From Colwellia psychrerythraea 34H (GTDB lineage Bacteria; Pseudomonadota; Gammaproteobacteria; Enterobacterales; Alteromonadaceae), in the NCBI RefSeq assembly GCF_000012325.1, contig NC_003910.7, positions 1,054,001-1,118,000 of the forward strand: 64,000 nucleotides of DNA. Reading direction: 5' to 3'. The translations under genes were made by a program, and so were the position numbers. The notes below the pieces were generated by a model, which made no database searches, had not been told where the DNA came from, and saw nothing but the letters and a program-made list of their open reading frames with translations. Positions 45,928 to 57,151 of the stretch are shown here, piece by piece; within the stretch, counting starts at the first letter, position 1, and each line of letters opens with the position of its first letter.

Positions 45928-47265
45928 ATGATTACAATAAAAAAAGGCTTGGATGTTCCTGTAAAAGGCGCTCCGCAGCAGGTAATCCATGATGGTCCGT
46001 CCATCAAAACCGTTGCAACACTCGGTGAAGAGTTTGTGGGTATGCGTCCAACCATGTTTGTTAAAGTGGGTGACCGCGTAAAAAAAGGTCAGGTGATTTT
46101 TGAAGATAAAAAAAATCCTGGCGTTATATTCACAGCTCAAGCTGCCGGTGTTGTAAAAGAAATTAACCGCGGTGAAAAACGTGTTTTACAATCAGTTGTT
46201 ATCGATGTCGATGGCTACGATCAAGAAACGTTTACCGTTTATCCAGCAACTGAATTCGCTTCTCTAGCACGTGAAAACGTTGTTAAGAACTTAGTCGATT
46301 CAGGTTTATGGACAGCATTAAGAACGCGTCCATTTAGCAAAGTACCTGCTATTGATAGTGAACCTTCTGCGATTTTTGTTAGTGCGATGGATACCAATCC
46401 ATTGGCGGCGAATCCAGAAATCGTTATCGGTGAGCAAAGTGAAGCGTTTAAAAATGGTTTAACCATTTTATCTCGTTTAACAAGTGGTGAAGTATTTGTT
46501 AGCAAAGCGCCAGGGGCAAATATCCCTGTAGATAGCAATGCAACAGTAACTGAATTTGCTGGTAAGCATCCTGCAGGCCTTGTAGGTACGCATATTCACT
46601 TCTTAAAATCTGCAAGTGCGGAAAGATTTGTTTGGCATGTTGGTTATCAAGATGTTATCGCGATTGCTAAATTGTTCACTACAGGTGAAATCGATAATAC
46701 TCGTGTTATTTCACTTGCCGGTCCTGCCGCCACAAACCCACGTTTAGTACGTACGGTTTTAGGTGCTAGCACTGCTGAATTATCAGCAGGCGAAACCGCT
46801 GAAGGTGAATTACGTGTTGTTTCTGGTTCACTATTAATGGGTGCAACAGCCAGCGCTGTTCACGGTTATTTAGGTCGTTATAACGTACAAGTATCATTAA
46901 TTCTTGAAGGTCGTGAAAAAGAATTTATCGGTTACATGTACCCAGGTCCTAATAAGTTCTCAGTAACTCGTGCTTATATGTCGCACTTTTTCTCGAGTAA
47001 GTTATTTAGTATGACTACTACGACTAACGGTAGCTCACGTGCCATGGTGCCAATTGGTAACTTTGAACGTGTTATGCCATTAGATATTTTACCTACCTTG
47101 TTTTTACGCGATATTTGTTCTGGTGATACCGACGGCGCGCAACAACTAGGTGCCTTAGAGCTAGACGAAGAAGATTTAGCACTGTGTACATTTGTTTGTC
47201 CCGGCAAAACAGATTACGGTGTAATTCTTCGTGATTGCCTAACCACAATCGAAAAGGAAGGTTAG
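45928..47265 (+). CDS. nqrA: Na+-translocating NADH:quinone reductase subunit A
   Basis: NqrA is the hydrophilic quinone-interacting subunit of the Na+-pumping NADH dehydrogenase. The family begins [14 protein letters not shown], supporting the ATG at 45928, although a GTG at 45916 is also in frame. The product is 445 residues, with no membrane helix and the conserved ADLPTLF-type C-terminal segment [19 protein letters not shown]. Six nqr genes follow in the order ABCDEF, all complete. Confidence 0.98.
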   Translation: MITIKKGLDVPVKGAPQQVIHDGPSIKTVATLGEEFVGMRPTMFVKVGDRVKKGQVIFEDKKNPGVIFTAQAAGVVKEINRGEKRVLQSVVIDVDGYDQETFTVYPATEFASLARENVVKNLVDSGLWTALRTRPFSKVPAIDSEPSAIFVSAMDTNPLAANPEIVIGEQSEAFKNGLTILSRLTSGEVFVSKAPGANIPVDSNATVTEFAGKHPAGLVGTHIHFLKSASAERFVWHVGYQDVIAIAKLFTTGEIDNTRVISLAGPAATNPRLVRTVLGASTAELSAGETAEGELRVVSGSLLMGATASAVHGYLGRYNVQVSLILEGREKEFIGYMYPGPNKFSVTRAYMSHFFSSKLFSMTTTTNGSSRAMVPIGNFERVMPLDILPTLFLRDICSGDTDGAQQLGALELDEEDLALCTFVCPGKTDYGVILRDCLTTIEKEG

Positions 47266-47267
47266 TC

Positions 47268-48470
47268 ATGGGCTTGAAAAAGTTTATTGAAGATATTGAG
47301 CCGCACTTTGAAAAAGGCGGCAAACAAGAAAAGTGGTTTGCACTTTATGAAGCTGTAGCTACGGGGTTATTTACTCCAGGTATGGTTAATAAAGGTAAAA
47401 CACACGTTCGTGACAGCATTGATTTAAAACGAATCATGATCACAGTATGGCTTGCGGTTTTCCCAGCCATGTTCTTTGGTATGTATAACATTGGTTTCCA
47501 AGCTGTCGATGCTTTGGCTGCTGGTTACGCTTTACCACAATCTTGGCAGGTTGATTTATTCAGCTTATTAGGTGGTTCATTAACTGCTGGCTCTGGCACA
47601 TTCGATATGATGTTCTACGGTGCCATGTTCTTCCTACCTATATATGCCGTTACCTTTATTGTTGGTGGCTTCTGGGAAGTATTATTTGCGGCAGTACGTG
47701 GGCATGAAGTGAATGAAGGTTTCTTCGTTTCGTCTATCTTATTCGCACTTATTTTACCGGCTAGTATTCCTTTATGGCAAGTTGCCATCGGTATTACTTT
47801 TGGTATCGTTATCGCGAAAGAAATTTTTGGTGGTACAGGTAAAAACTTCTTAAACCCAGCATTAGCGGGTCGTGCGTTTTTATTCTTTGCTTATCCAAGC
47901 CAAATTTCAGGTGATGCTGTATGGGTTGCTGCTGATGGTTTCTCTGGCGCTACTATGCTTAGCTCTGCTAGCCAAGGTCTTGTTGATTACTCGGTAAATG
48001 CTGATTGGTGGAACGCTTTCTGGGGCTTTATTCCTGGTTCAGTAGGTGAAGTTTCTACTTTTGCTATTTTATTGGGTGGTGCTTACATCCTTTATAAAGG
48101 TATTGCTTCTTGGCGCATCGTTTTAGGTGTGTTTGGCGGTATGGTTATTACCTCATTATTATTCAATGCTATTGGCAGTGATACTAATGCTATGTTTGCT
48201 ATGCCTTGGCATTGGCACTTAGTTATTGGTGGTTTTGCTTTTGGTATGATGTTTATGGCAACTGACCCTGTTTCTGCTTCGTTTACAAATACAGGTAAAT
48301 ACTGGTTTGGCGCTTTAGTTGGCGTGATGGTGGTATTGGTTCGTGTTGTTAACCCGGCATTCCCAGAAGGTATGATGTTAGCTATTTTATTCGCTAACTT
48401 GTTCGCACCATTGTTTGACTACTTTGTAGTACAAGGCAATATCAAACGGAGGCTTGCACGTAATGTCTAG
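47268..48470 (+). CDS. nqrB: Na+-NQR subunit B (covalent FMN)
   Basis: NqrB is a multi-helix membrane subunit that carries Na+ and a covalently bound FMN. From the ATG at 47268, supported by AAGGAAGG upstream, it has 400 residues with about ten membrane segments. The flavin-attachment motif SGAT is present in DGFSGATML, with the flavin on Thr229. A start at 47235 is open but would overlap nqrA. ApbE, encoded at the end of the cluster, attaches the FMN. Confidence 0.97.
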   Translation: MGLKKFIEDIEPHFEKGGKQEKWFALYEAVATGLFTPGMVNKGKTHVRDSIDLKRIMITVWLAVFPAMFFGMYNIGFQAVDALAAGYALPQSWQVDLFSLLGGSLTAGSGTFDMMFYGAMFFLPIYAVTFIVGGFWEVLFAAVRGHEVNEGFFVSSILFALILPASIPLWQVAIGITFGIVIAKEIFGGTGKNFLNPALAGRAFLFFAYPSQISGDAVWVAADGFSGATMLSSASQGLVDYSVNADWWNAFWGFIPGSVGEVSTFAILLGGAYILYKGIASWRIVLGVFGGMVITSLLFNAIGSDTNAMFAMPWHWHLVIGGFAFGMMFMATDPVSASFTNTGKYWFGALVGVMVVLVRVVNPAFPEGMMLAILFANLFAPLFDYFVVQGNIKRRLARNV

Positions 48471-49233
48471 TAATAAAGAAACATTTGGCAGAACCCTAGG
48501 TTTTGTTTTAGTTATCTGTTTAGTGTGTGCAGCCTTGGTATCTATTGCCGCGGTTGGACTAAAACCACTACAACAAGCTAACAAATTGCTTGATAAGCAA
48601 ACTAAAATTCTTGAAGCATCGGGCTTATTAGCTGATGCAGGTAAAGATATTGTTGGTACTTATAACAAACGTGTTGAAGCTAAAATGATTGACCTAAAAA
48701 CAGGTACAATTATTGAAGGTGATGTTAATGCGTTTGACGAGCGTGCAGACTCTCGTGATGCAGCAAAAAGTACTAAGCCGAGCAGTGATATTGCTGGTCT
48801 TAACCGTCGAGCTGATCGTGCTGTTGTTTATTTAGTTAAAAATGAACAAGGTCAATTAGATACTATTGTATTACCTATTGTAGGTAGTGGTTTATGGGAT
48901 CTAATGTACGGTTTTGTTGGCTTATCACCAGATTTCAATACCGTTCAAAGCGTTGTTTACTCTGATCTTAAGGAAACTCCAGGATTAGGCGCAGAAGTGC
49001 TTAACCCAAACTGGAAAGCCTTATGGCCTGGTAAAAAGATGTTTAACGAGCAAGGCGATATCGCGATTAAAATCGTTAAAGGTGGCGCTAAAAAAGGTGA
49101 TATTCACGGTGTTGATGCCTTATCTGGTGCGACATTGACCAGTAATGGTGTTCAGCGTACCTTACATTTTTGGTTAGGTAATGAAGGCTATGGTCCTTTT
49201 ATTGCTAAATTCCGTAATGGAGGATTGAACTAA
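48463..49233 (+). CDS. nqrC: Na+-NQR subunit C (covalent FMN)
   Basis: NqrC is a membrane-anchored periplasmic subunit with covalent FMN. From the ATG at 48463, with GGAGG upstream, it has 256 residues: one membrane helix (about residues 11-33) and a soluble domain. The flavin motif [10 protein letters not shown] is intact and the flavin-bearing residue is Thr224. It overlaps the nqrB end by eight bases and its stop overlaps the nqrD start in TAATG. Confidence 0.97.
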   Translation: MSSNKETFGRTLGFVLVICLVCAALVSIAAVGLKPLQQANKLLDKQTKILEASGLLADAGKDIVGTYNKRVEAKMIDLKTGTIIEGDVNAFDERADSRDAAKSTKPSSDIAGLNRRADRAVVYLVKNEQGQLDTIVLPIVGSGLWDLMYGFVGLSPDFNTVQSVVYSDLKETPGLGAEVLNPNWKALWPGKKMFNEQGDIAIKIVKGGAKKGDIHGVDALSGATLTSNGVQRTLHFWLGNEGYGPFIAKFRNGGLN

Positions 49234-49856
49234 TGTCTTCAGATACTAAAAAAGTCCTCTTCGGACCTGTTGTTGATAATAACCCGATTGCATTACAAGT
49301 ATTAGGTGTTTGTTCAGCGCTTGCTGTAACAAGCTCAATGGCTAATGCGTTAGTTATGACACTTGCTGTAATTGTGGTAACTGCATTTTCTAACTTGTTT
49401 ATTTCGATTATCCGTAATCAAATACCATCAAGTGTACGTATTATTGTGCAAATGGCGATTATTGCTTCACTAGTAATTGTTGTTGACCAAGTACTAAAAG
49501 CTTTCTCTTACCAATTATCGAAAGAATTATCGGTTTATATTGGTTTGATCATTACTAACTGTATCGTTATGGGTCGTGCTGAAGCTTTTGCTATGAAAGA
49601 AAAGCCTGGCGTGAGCTTCTTAGACGGTATTGGTAACGGTTTAGGTTATGGCGCAGTCTTAATGGTTGTCGCTTTCTTTCGTGAATTACTTGGCTTTGGT
49701 AAAGTTTTCGGTTTTGAAGTTCTACCATTAGTTCAAAACGGCGGCTGGTACCAAGGTAATGGTCTATTAGTGTTACCGTTTAGCTCATTCTTCATTATTG
49801 GTTTAATCATTTGGGCTGTACGCCAATGGAAACCAGAACAAGTTGAGAAGGATTAA
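49233..49856 (+). CDS. nqrD: Na+-NQR subunit D
   Basis: NqrD is a six-helix membrane subunit that, with NqrE, holds an iron centre between the halves. The 207-residue protein has [14 protein letters not shown] with its conserved cysteine and the second half-helix cysteine in VCSALAVTS, the ligand positions in Nqr/Rnf complexes. It is coupled to nqrC and nqrE. Confidence 0.97.
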
Positions 49857-49858
49857 TC

Positions 49859-50482
49859 ATGGAACATTATTTAAGTATTTTTATTAAAACCATTTTCATT
49901 GAGAATATGGCGTTAAGCTTCTTCTTAGGTATGTGTACTTTCTTAGCAGTATCAAAGAAAGTTAGCACAGCGATTGGCTTAGGTGTTGCAGTTGTTGTAG
50001 TGCTCGGTTTAGCGGTTCCTGCTAACCAAATCATCTACCAAGCAATTTTAGCACCGGGTGCACTTGACAGCTTAATGGGGATTACTGATCCGAAAGAATC
50101 AATTGACCTTAGCTTTTTGTCATTTATTACCTTTATCGGGGTAATTGCTGCTTTAGTACAAATTTTAGAAATGCTTTTAGATAAGTATTTCCCAGCTTTG
50201 TATCAAGCGCTTGGCATCTTCCTACCTTTAATCACGGTTAACTGTGCCATTTTTGGTGCCGTTTCCTTTATGGTTGCGAAAAACCTTACCCTTGGCGAAA
50301 GTGTCGTTTACGGCGTTGGCTCAGGTATAGGTTGGATGTTAGCCATTGTATTGATGGCTGGTTTGCGCGAAAAGATGAAATATTCTGATGTACCAAACGG
50401 TTTGAAAGGTTTAGGTATTACATTTATTACTGCTGGATTGATGGCTTTTGGCTTTCTTTCTTTCGGTGGTATTTCGTTATAA
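49859..50482 (+). CDS. nqrE: Na+-NQR subunit E
   Basis: NqrE is the six-helix partner of NqrD. The 207-residue protein contains the two conserved cysteine regions, [12 protein letters not shown] and [13 protein letters not shown], which provide the inter-subunit iron site. It starts two bases after nqrD. A 13-base-pair RNA hairpin lies in the 62-base gap to nqrF. Confidence 0.97.
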
Positions 50483-50490
50483 ATTTGGTC

Positions 50491-50519
50491 GGTGTAATGC
50501 ACATGTTGTGTATTGCACC
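50491..50519 (+). promoter_or_regulatory. Intercistronic hairpin nqrE-nqrF
   Basis: GGTGTAATGCACA and TGTGTATTGCACC can pair over all 13 positions as RNA (two G-U pairs) with loop UGU. There is no following T-run, so it is more likely an RNA-processing or stability element than a terminator. Confidence 0.6.
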
Positions 50520-50544
50520 CTTAGAGAAGTTTAAGGAATAGTCG

Positions 50545-51768
50545 ATGGAAATTATTCTCGGCGTATCGATGTTTACTGCGATAATTTTTGCCTTAGTCTT
50601 AGTGATTTTATTTGCTAAATCTAAGTTAGTATCAAGTGGTGAAGTAACGATCAGTATAAATGGCGACCCGGCAAAAGCAGTGAAAACGGCTGCAGGCGGA
50701 AAATTATTAGGTGCACTAGCTGATCAAGGGATTTTTATTCCTTCAGCATGTGGCGGCGGTGGTACTTGTGGCCAATGTCGTGTAGATGTGCATTCAGGTG
50801 GTGGCGATATTCTTCCTACGGAAGAAGGTCACATCAATAAACGTGAAGCCAAAACTGGCTGTCGTTTAGCGTGTCAAGTTGCTGTTAAACAGGACATGGA
50901 TATTGTAGTTGAAGATGAAATCTTCGGTGTTCAACAATGGGAATGTGAAGTTATTTCTAACGATAACAAAGCAACGTTCATTAAAGAACTGAAACTACAA
51001 ATTCCAAATGGTGAATCAGTTCCGTTTAAAGCGGGTGGTTATATTCAAATTGAAGCACCAGCACATCATGTTAAATATAGTGATTTTGATATTGATGAGC
51101 AGTACCGTGGCGATTGGAAACATTTTGGTTTCTTCGACGTAGAGTCAAAAGTAGACACAGATACATTACGTGCTTACTCAATGGCTAACTACCCAGAAGA
51201 AGCGGGCATTATTATGCTTAACGTACGTATTGCTACGCCGCCTCCAGGACGTTTGCATTTACCAGCAGGTAAAATGTCATCGTTCATCTTTAGCCTTAAG
51301 GCTGGTGATAAAGTAACTATTTCTGGTCCATTTGGTGAGTTCTTCGCTAAAGAAACTGATAATGAAATGGTCTTTATCGGTGGTGGTGCTGGTATGGCGC
51401 CAATGCGTTCTCATATCTTTGACCAACTTAAGCGTTTAGAATCTAAACGTAAGATGAGTTTCTGGTATGGTGCCCGTTCTAAGCGCGAAATGTTCTATGA
51501 AGATGATTATAACGGCCTAGCGGCTGATAATGATAACTTCCAATGGCATGTTGCTTTATCTGATCCACAACCTGAAGATAACTGGGATGGCTTAACTGGT
51601 TTTATCCATAATGTTCTTTTTGAAGAATATTTGAAAGACCATGAAGCACCAGAAGATTGTGAATACTACATGTGTGGTCCACCAATGATGAATGCTGCTG
51701 TTATCGGTATGCTTAAAGATCTTGGTGTTGAAGATGAAAACATTATGTTGGATGACTTCGGTGGTTAA
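50545..51768 (+). CDS. nqrF: Na+-NQR subunit F (NADH dehydrogenase, 2Fe-2S and FAD)
   Basis: NqrF accepts electrons from NADH and passes them to the complex. The 407-residue protein has an N-terminal membrane anchor (about residues 3-24), a ferredoxin domain with [2Fe-2S] cysteines Cys69, Cys75, Cys78 and Cys110, the FAD-binding RAYSMANYP motif, and the NADH-binding [13 protein letters not shown] and YYMCGPPMM. It is complete. Confidence 0.98.
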   Translation: MEIILGVSMFTAIIFALVLVILFAKSKLVSSGEVTISINGDPAKAVKTAAGGKLLGALADQGIFIPSACGGGGTCGQCRVDVHSGGGDILPTEEGHINKREAKTGCRLACQVAVKQDMDIVVEDEIFGVQQWECEVISNDNKATFIKELKLQIPNGESVPFKAGGYIQIEAPAHHVKYSDFDIDEQYRGDWKHFGFFDVESKVDTDTLRAYSMANYPEEAGIIMLNVRIATPPPGRLHLPAGKMSSFIFSLKAGDKVTISGPFGEFFAKETDNEMVFIGGGAGMAPMRSHIFDQLKRLESKRKMSFWYGARSKREMFYEDDYNGLAADNDNFQWHVALSDPQPEDNWDGLTGFIHNVLFEEYLKDHEAPEDCEYYMCGPPMMNAAVIGMLKDLGVEDENIMLDDFGG

Positions 51769-51893
51769 TATTTTACTTTAAGCTTGCCTAGCAGCACTAT
51801 TTCATCGTTGGATGTACTCACCTATAGTCATAGGCTCCGTGCATCCGCCTTGAATTAGCACTGCTATTCGACGCTTAAGCTTAAAATATACTA
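51769..51893. repeat. Large imperfect hairpin after nqrF
   Basis: About 125 bases fold back on themselves: ATATTTTACTTTAAGCTTG and AAGCTTAAAATATA form the base, GGATGTACTC/GTGCATCC and CCTATAG/CATAGG the inner part. A core segment, CACTATTTCATCGTTG, resembles a part of copy 8 (CCACTACATCGTTG). Not a simple terminator. Confidence 0.55.
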
Positions 51894-51911
51894 TTGATGG
51901 ACATTTAAAAT

Positions 51912-51938
51912 AAAGACGACTTCGGTCGTCTTTTTATT
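51912..51938 (+). terminator. Terminator after nqrF
   Basis: AAAGACGAC and GTCGTCTTT enclose a TTCG tetraloop (C-UUCG-G, very stable), followed by a T-rich tail. Confidence 0.9.
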
Positions 51939-52013
51939 TTAAGAAAAAGGTTGTTTATATCGCTATATTTTTGGAAAAGAATATAGCGATATATATAATA
52001 ATTTGGAATAAAT

Positions 52014-53045
52014 ATGAATACACTTAAACTACTGTTGTTGACCACTTTGGTGTTAACGCTGTCTGCTTGCTTCCCGAGCAACCCTTCAAAAAATACTGAG
52101 ATATTGCTGCAAGGGCATACCATGGGGACTACGTATAATATTAAAGTAGTCGCGACAAAAGAACAGTTGATAGAGCTTAAGTTACAACAGCAAATTGATG
52201 CAGCGCTGGAACAAGTTAATCAAGAAATGTCTACTTATATTCCTGATTCTGAGTTATCGAAATTTAACCAATCCACATCAACTGCAGCTATCGAAGTTTC
52301 ACCAGGTTTTGCTCGTGTTCTTAAAGAATCTATTCGTCTTGGTCAATTAAGTGAAGGTAAGCTTGATGTTACTGTCGGACCCTTAGTTAACTTGTGGGGC
52401 TTTGGCCCAGAACAGCGTCCTGAAACTGTTCCTAGCGATGAGATATTAGCGGCGACTAAAAAGCGTATCGGTCTACAAAACATAACGCTAGAGGGTAATC
52501 TTCTCTCTAAAAAAATACCAGACTTGTATATTGATTTATCTACTATCGCTAAAGGCTATGGCGTCGATGTTGTTGCCGAGCTAATTGAAAGTAATGGATT
52601 TACTCACTACTTAGTTGAAATTGGCGGAGAAATGCGATTAAGGGGCTTTAAACACACAGGTGAACTGTGGGCTATTGCAATCGAAAGACCTATCCTTGAT
52701 CAAAGTGGTGAAGAGCGTGCGGTACATCAAGTCGTTATTCCCAAAGACAATGCGGTAGCTACCTCTGGTGATTACCGTAATTATTTTGAAGCGGATGGCA
52801 GACGTTTTTCACATATTATTGATCCAGAAACGGGCAAACCTATCGATCATAACTTAGTATCCGTAACCGTGATTCATCCTTCGTCTATGACGGCTGATGG
52901 CTTATCAACTACCTTGATGGTAATGGGCATGGAAAAGGGAATGGCTTTTGCTAGCGAAAATAACTTGGCAGCATTATTTATTTCTAAGACTGAAAATGGC
53001 TTTGACGAACGATTTACGGTAAAATTCAAACAGTATTTGAAATAA
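52014..53045 (+). CDS. apbE: FAD:protein FMN transferase (lipoprotein)
   Basis: ApbE attaches FMN to the threonine of the SGAT motif in NqrB and NqrC. The 343-residue protein has a lipoprotein signal with Cys19 (LTLSAC) and the domain features HTMGTTYNIKV near the start, a metal-binding region around IEVSPGFARV, DLSTIAKGYGVD with FAD-contacting residues and the TSGDYRNYFE and FSHIIDPETG motifs. It has its own promoter region between the nqrF terminator and its ATG, but its place next to nqr points to the Nqr flavins. Confidence 0.97.
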   Translation: MNTLKLLLLTTLVLTLSACFPSNPSKNTEILLQGHTMGTTYNIKVVATKEQLIELKLQQQIDAALEQVNQEMSTYIPDSELSKFNQSTSTAAIEVSPGFARVLKESIRLGQLSEGKLDVTVGPLVNLWGFGPEQRPETVPSDEILAATKKRIGLQNITLEGNLLSKKIPDLYIDLSTIAKGYGVDVVAELIESNGFTHYLVEIGGEMRLRGFKHTGELWAIAIERPILDQSGEERAVHQVVIPKDNAVATSGDYRNYFEADGRRFSHIIDPETGKPIDHNLVSVTVIHPSSMTADGLSTTLMVMGMEKGMAFASENNLAALFISKTENGFDERFTVKFKQYLK

Positions 53046-53178
53046 CACCTGTTCATGTAACACCATTTGTTGAACACATAGCGTCGGCTTCTTATCTTAA
53101 CAAAAGGGCCGTGGATGATATTTATTACAATGACTCTTGTCTTGAGCATTGGCTGTTTATAATTGAGAGCATAGCATT

Positions 53179-53409
53179 ATGATGATTTTCCTTATTTCTT
53201 TTGGTTTTTTCCTTATTGTAGGCGCAGCCATGGCAGTAGGTTATATTTTCCAAAACAAAACACTAGCAGGTAGTTGTGGCGGTTTAGCGAGCGTTGGCAT
53301 CGATAAAGAATGTAACTGCGACAACCCGTGTGAAAAACGACAAGAGCGTGAGAAAAAAGCCGCACTTGAACACAACCTTCTAAATAGAATCGATGTAGAA
53401 AATTTATAG
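53179..53409 (+). CDS. nqrM: Na+-NQR maturation protein NqrM
   Basis: NqrM is needed to assemble the iron centre in the NqrD/NqrE subunits. The 76-residue protein has one N-terminal membrane helix (about residues 3-25) and the cysteine set CGG...CNCDNPCEK (four cysteines near residues 33-51) characteristic of the former DUF539 family. A highly charged tail follows. It lies 133 bases after apbE. Confidence 0.96.
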   Translation: MMIFLISFGFFLIVGAAMAVGYIFQNKTLAGSCGGLASVGIDKECNCDNPCEKRQEREKKAALEHNLLNRIDVENL

Positions 53410-53500
53410 CAGCTGGCTAAGTTGCCAACGTGAGTTGTGACTTTTAACCCGTCTAATATTAGTAATAGAGGTAGGGCTTTACTGTTAAAACTCTACCAAT

Positions 53501-53537
53501 AAAAAAGGATAATGAATTTACTTCATTATCCTTTTTT
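53501..53537. terminator. Bidirectional terminator nqrM / dxs
   Basis: AAAAAAGGATAATGAA pairs perfectly with TTCATTATCCTTTTTT around TTTAC, with A- and T-runs both ways. Confidence 0.88.
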
Positions 53538-53563
53538 ATTACATGTTATATCTTGTCATAAAG

Positions 53564-55456
53564 TTAGTTAATAAAGCGTTTTATTTTAATGACAATACCT
53601 TCGGCATCTAACTCTAATTCATGATGCATTTCTTCTTGAGTGCCATGTTTAACAAAATGGTCAGTAACACCAATATTTAGAATAGTAACTGGTTTACCTT
53701 GGGCAAGTAAATATTCATTTACGCCTGAGCCAGCACCGCCAGCTATAGCATTATCTTCAACCGTTACCAGGCAGTCATGTTTGGCATTTAACGTATCAAT
53801 AAGTGTTTCATCAAGTGGTTTAACAAAGCGCATATCTACTAGCGTTGCATTAAGTTCTAAAGCCGCTTTTTTTGCTTCACCTAGCATAGAGCCAAAACTT
53901 AATATGGCTATGCTTTTGTTTGTTTGCTCTTGGCTTTCTATAACTGTGGCTGTAAGGATGGTCACACCTTTACCTAGTTCAATGGTTTCATCAACACTAG
54001 GGAGTATTTCGCCGGTACCATTGCCACGAGGGTAGCGAACAACGCTAGGGCCATCTAACTTGTAACCAGTGTTTAACATTAACTGACATTCTCGTTCATT
54101 AGACGGTGCCATGATAACGGTATTAGGGATACAACGTAAAAAACTTAAGTCGAAAACGCCTTGATGGGTAGCCCCATCAGCGCCTACTATACCCGCACGG
54201 TCAATAGCAAACATGACAGGTAAGTTTTGTATGGCTACATCGTGAATGAATTGATCATAACCACGTTGTAAAAAACTAGAATAAATTGCTACTACCGGCT
54301 TTAGACCACCAATGGCAAGACCTGCAGCATAGGTTACTGAGTGCTGTTCAGCAATTGCCACATCATAGTATTGATCTGGAAAACGTTGGCTAAATTCAAC
54401 CATACCAGAGCCTTCAGCCATGGCAGGAGTTACAGCGACTAACTTTTTATCAATTTCAGCGGTTTTACATAACCAATCGCCAAAAATTTTTGAATAAGTA
54501 GGCAAACTGGGTTTTGACTGGGGTAAGTTGGTCTCTTCAGGATTAAACTTTGGTACAGCATGATATTTTATCGGATCTTGCTCTGCTGCTTGATAACCTT
54601 TACCTTTGGTCGTAACAACATGCAAAAACTGCGGCCCTTTTAGGTTGCGCATGTTTTTAATTGTAGTGACTAAGCTTTCAACATCATGGCCATCAATAGG
54701 ACCAATATAATTGAATCCTAACTCTTCAAAAAAAGTACTTGGCACGACCATGCCTTTTAAATGCTCCTCAGCACGACTAGCAAGTTCTTTTATTGGTGGA
54801 ATATTGCCTAATAATTTTTTACTGCTTTCTCTAAAACCAGTAAAAATACTGCCTGATAGCAATTTGGCTAAATGGTTATTTAAGGCGCCAACATTCTTTG
54901 AAATCGACATGTCATTATCATTTAAGATGATTAACATATCTTTTTTGATATCACCTGCGTGATTTAATGCTTCAAAAGCCATACCAGCAGTCATAGCTCC
55001 ATCGCCAATGACAGCAACTGTTTTACGGTTTTTTGCTTCTTTTTCGGCGGCTACAGCTAAACCTAAAGCGGCAGAAATTGAGGTGCTTGAATGACCAACA
55101 CTTAAGGTATCGTATTCGCTTTCTTCACGCCAAGGGAAAGGATGTAAACCACCTTTTTGTCTTATAGTGTGTAGCTGATCACGTCTGCCAGTTAAAATTT
55201 TATGCGGATATGCTTGATGACCAACATCCCAAATCAAGTGATCAAACGGGGTATTGTATACGTAATGTAAGGCTACAGTAAGCTCAATTGTGCCCAAGCC
55301 TGATGCAAAGTGTCCACTACTTTTACTTACTGAATTAAGTAAAAAACTACGTAATTCATTACTAATACGTGTCAGTTGTTCCTGCGGCATATTGCGCAGA
55401 TCCTCTGGAATATTAATCTGAGAAAGTAATGGGTAGTCAGCAAGGTTTGTAATCAT
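53564..55456 (-). CDS. dxs: 1-deoxy-D-xylulose-5-phosphate synthase
   Basis: Dxs condenses pyruvate and glyceraldehyde-3-phosphate, the first step of the MEP pathway and a source of thiamine and pyridoxal. The 630-residue protein has the thiamine-diphosphate motif [18 protein letters not shown] (with NDNDMSIS), the transketolase pyrimidine-binding domain ([15 protein letters not shown]) and the C-terminal domain. Complete. It is the last gene of an xseB-ispA-dxs operon. Confidence 0.98.
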   Translation of the reverse strand: MITNLADYPLLSQINIPEDLRNMPQEQLTRISNELRSFLLNSVSKSSGHFASGLGTIELTVALHYVYNTPFDHLIWDVGHQAYPHKILTGRRDQLHTIRQKGGLHPFPWREESEYDTLSVGHSSTSISAALGLAVAAEKEAKNRKTVAVIGDGAMTAGMAFEALNHAGDIKKDMLIILNDNDMSISKNVGALNNHLAKLLSGSIFTGFRESSKKLLGNIPPIKELASRAEEHLKGMVVPSTFFEELGFNYIGPIDGHDVESLVTTIKNMRNLKGPQFLHVVTTKGKGYQAAEQDPIKYHAVPKFNPEETNLPQSKPSLPTYSKIFGDWLCKTAEIDKKLVAVTPAMAEGSGMVEFSQRFPDQYYDVAIAEQHSVTYAAGLAIGGLKPVVAIYSSFLQRGYDQFIHDVAIQNLPVMFAIDRAGIVGADGATHQGVFDLSFLRCIPNTVIMAPSNERECQLMLNTGYKLDGPSVVRYPRGNGTGEILPSVDETIELGKGVTILTATVIESQEQTNKSIAILSFGSMLGEAKKAALELNATLVDMRFVKPLDETLIDTLNAKHDCLVTVEDNAIAGGAGSGVNEYLLAQGKPVTILNIGVTDHFVKHGTQEEMHHELELDAEGIVIKIKRFIN

Positions 55457-55510
55457 AGTTTGTCTATTGGTAATTATTATTTTATTTAAAGTTTTGCTCA
55501 GTCTAAACGC

Positions 55511-56413
55511 CTAGTGGCTGCGTTTAACAATAAAAGTGGCAAAATCTGCTAAAGATTGGGTATTGTAAGGTAATCTGCTCAAAGCTTGAAGCGCTTGTTG
55601 TAATAAGTTTTCCGCTTTGTCTTGTGCACCTTGTAAACCGAGCAGTGCAGGATAAGTGCTTTTGTTCGCTGCTATATCAGATCCAACGGGTTTACCTAGT
55701 TCTTCTTCGGTTGATGTTAAGTCAATAATATCATCTTGCACTTGGTAGGCTAAGCCAATGAGTTGTGCGTACTCGCTTAATATTATTTTATATTCACGGG
55801 TGACTTGTCCACTGCACATTGCTGGCATTAATACTGATGCTTCCAATAAAGCGCCAGTTTTAAGCGAATGTAAAACTTCCAATTCACCTAGTGAAATGTT
55901 TTTACCCGTTGCCGCTAAATCAAGTGCTTGTCCGCCACACATCCCTTGATAACCAGAAGCTTTAACTAATTGTTGAATTAGTTTTACCTGGATAGGCATT
56001 CCAGCAGTACTTTGATTCATTGAAAACGTATGATTAGCTAAAATATCAAAAGCAAGTGTCTGCAAAGCATCGCCCGCTAGTATTGCTGTTGCTTCATCAA
56101 ATGCTTTATGACAAGTCGGTTTACCGCGTCTTAAATCATCGTCATCCATCGCAGGTAAGTCATCATGCAAAAGTGAGTAAGCGTGAATACACTCTAAAGC
56201 ACCGGCTACTGCGTCAATATCGTTCAAATCAGCTGAAACTGCTTCGCCGGTAATATAGGCTAAGTAAGGACGCATGCGTTTTCCACCAATAAGCAAACCA
56301 TAACGCATGGCTTCAATAAGCTTAGGATCATTGATGGTAAGGCCTTCGAGCTTAGCGGCTAAAAAGTCATTAATGCGCTCTTGATAATGGGCGTAAGAAA
56401 TTAATGTAGTCAT
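55511..56413 (-). CDS. ispA: Farnesyl diphosphate synthase
   Basis: IspA condenses IPP and DMAPP/GPP to farnesyl diphosphate. The 300-residue protein has both aspartate-rich motifs: DDLPAMDDDDLRRG (from residue 84) and DDIIDLTSTEEELGK. Conserved GGKRMRPYL and the C-terminal KRSH are also present. Its stop-start region overlaps xseB by one base (56413), showing coupling. Identity with short-chain (C15) synthases is inferred from length and neighbours. Confidence 0.96.
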   Translation of the reverse strand: MTTLISYAHYQERINDFLAAKLEGLTINDPKLIEAMRYGLLIGGKRMRPYLAYITGEAVSADLNDIDAVAGALECIHAYSLLHDDLPAMDDDDLRRGKPTCHKAFDEATAILAGDALQTLAFDILANHTFSMNQSTAGMPIQVKLIQQLVKASGYQGMCGGQALDLAATGKNISLGELEVLHSLKTGALLEASVLMPAMCSGQVTREYKIILSEYAQLIGLAYQVQDDIIDLTSTEEELGKPVGSDIAANKSTYPALLGLQGAQDKAENLLQQALQALSRLPYNTQSLADFATFIVKRSH

Positions 56414-56661
56414 TAACTTTCGCCTGCACTGCTATCAAAGTCAGTTAACTTAGCAGTACCATTTTTATCAAGCAGAATTTGTACTTTTTGCTCTGCAGCT
56501 TGCAATTTCACCTGACTTAATTGGCTCAGGTTCAGGCCTCGTTCAAAAAGTGTCATCGATTCTTCTAAGCTTAATTCACCTTGCTCTAAACTTTGCACTA
56601 TTGTGTCAAGTTCATTTAATGATTCTTCAAAAGAGAGGTTTTCTAGTTTCTTCTTAGCCAT
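56413..56661 (-). CDS. xseB: Exodeoxyribonuclease VII small subunit
   Basis: XseB is the small subunit of exonuclease VII. From the ATG at 56661 it has 82 residues, with the conserved FEESLNELDTIVQSLEQGELSLEESM helix pair and the following FERGLNLSQLSQVKLQAAEQKV. A longer frame to 56721 is open, but the family begins MAKK and the additional residues do not match. It leads the xseB-ispA-dxs operon, a common arrangement. Confidence 0.95.
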   Translation of the reverse strand: MAKKKLENLSFEESLNELDTIVQSLEQGELSLEESMTLFERGLNLSQLSQVKLQAAEQKVQILLDKNGTAKLTDFDSSAGES

Positions 56662-56888
56662 GATTTTTGCTCTAAGCACATAATGATTAATTAATTCCGG
56701 CAAACTTACCTTAGCTTGCAACGTGGGTCAATTGACCTACTTCAATAATAGTTTTAAAAATATTTTATCATTAGTGTTAAGTTATTGACACTACGGGCGA
56801 TAATAAACTTATATACGTATTTTATTATTAGTGAATTATTCGTTAGAGATTAGCGAATAGTTTGCACTTAATGTACTATTCTTTTATT
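56662..56888. promoter_or_regulatory. Gap upstream of xseB
   Basis: AT-rich non-coding region, presumably holding the minus-strand promoter of xseB-ispA-dxs. No clear promoter could be assigned. Confidence 0.35.
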
Positions 56889-57151
56889 TATAATCGTGAC
56901 AATTCAAAATACATGTTTCAGTGGGAGAAAAAACGATTTAGGCAAGGCATTGATTGTAGGGAATTGTTATTCCATTTTCAAAATCAATAACGACGTATAA
57001 ATCGTTTTTAGCCCCATCGTAGAAGCGCTTGAGTAATCTCATTTTATTGTTGCGTCAAGGAAATAGGGAATAACCCTAATTTAATTGACGCGCCTCAAAC
57101 TGAAATTGCTCAAGCACTCTGAATCGAGCATTTTGAATGATTACGGGTATT
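56889..57151. repeat. Long inverted-repeat element, copy 9 (upstream of pomA)
   Basis: The left arm ATTCAAAATACATGTTTCAG and the right arm CTGAATCGAGCATTTTGAAT are inverted copies, with ACGGGTATT at the outer right end. The inner core has GCAAGGCATTGATTG and AAATCAATAACG, and an inverted pair AGCGCTTGAGTAAT and ATTGCTCAAGCACT, shared with copy 8. It ends 95 bases before the pomA start; a further single arm-like AATACCATTC follows at about 57164. Confidence 0.75.

Noticed and set aside
53640..54035. 131-codon plus-strand frame inside dxs
   Set aside because: Antisense shadow of a conserved enzyme; composition follows the complementary codons of dxs.
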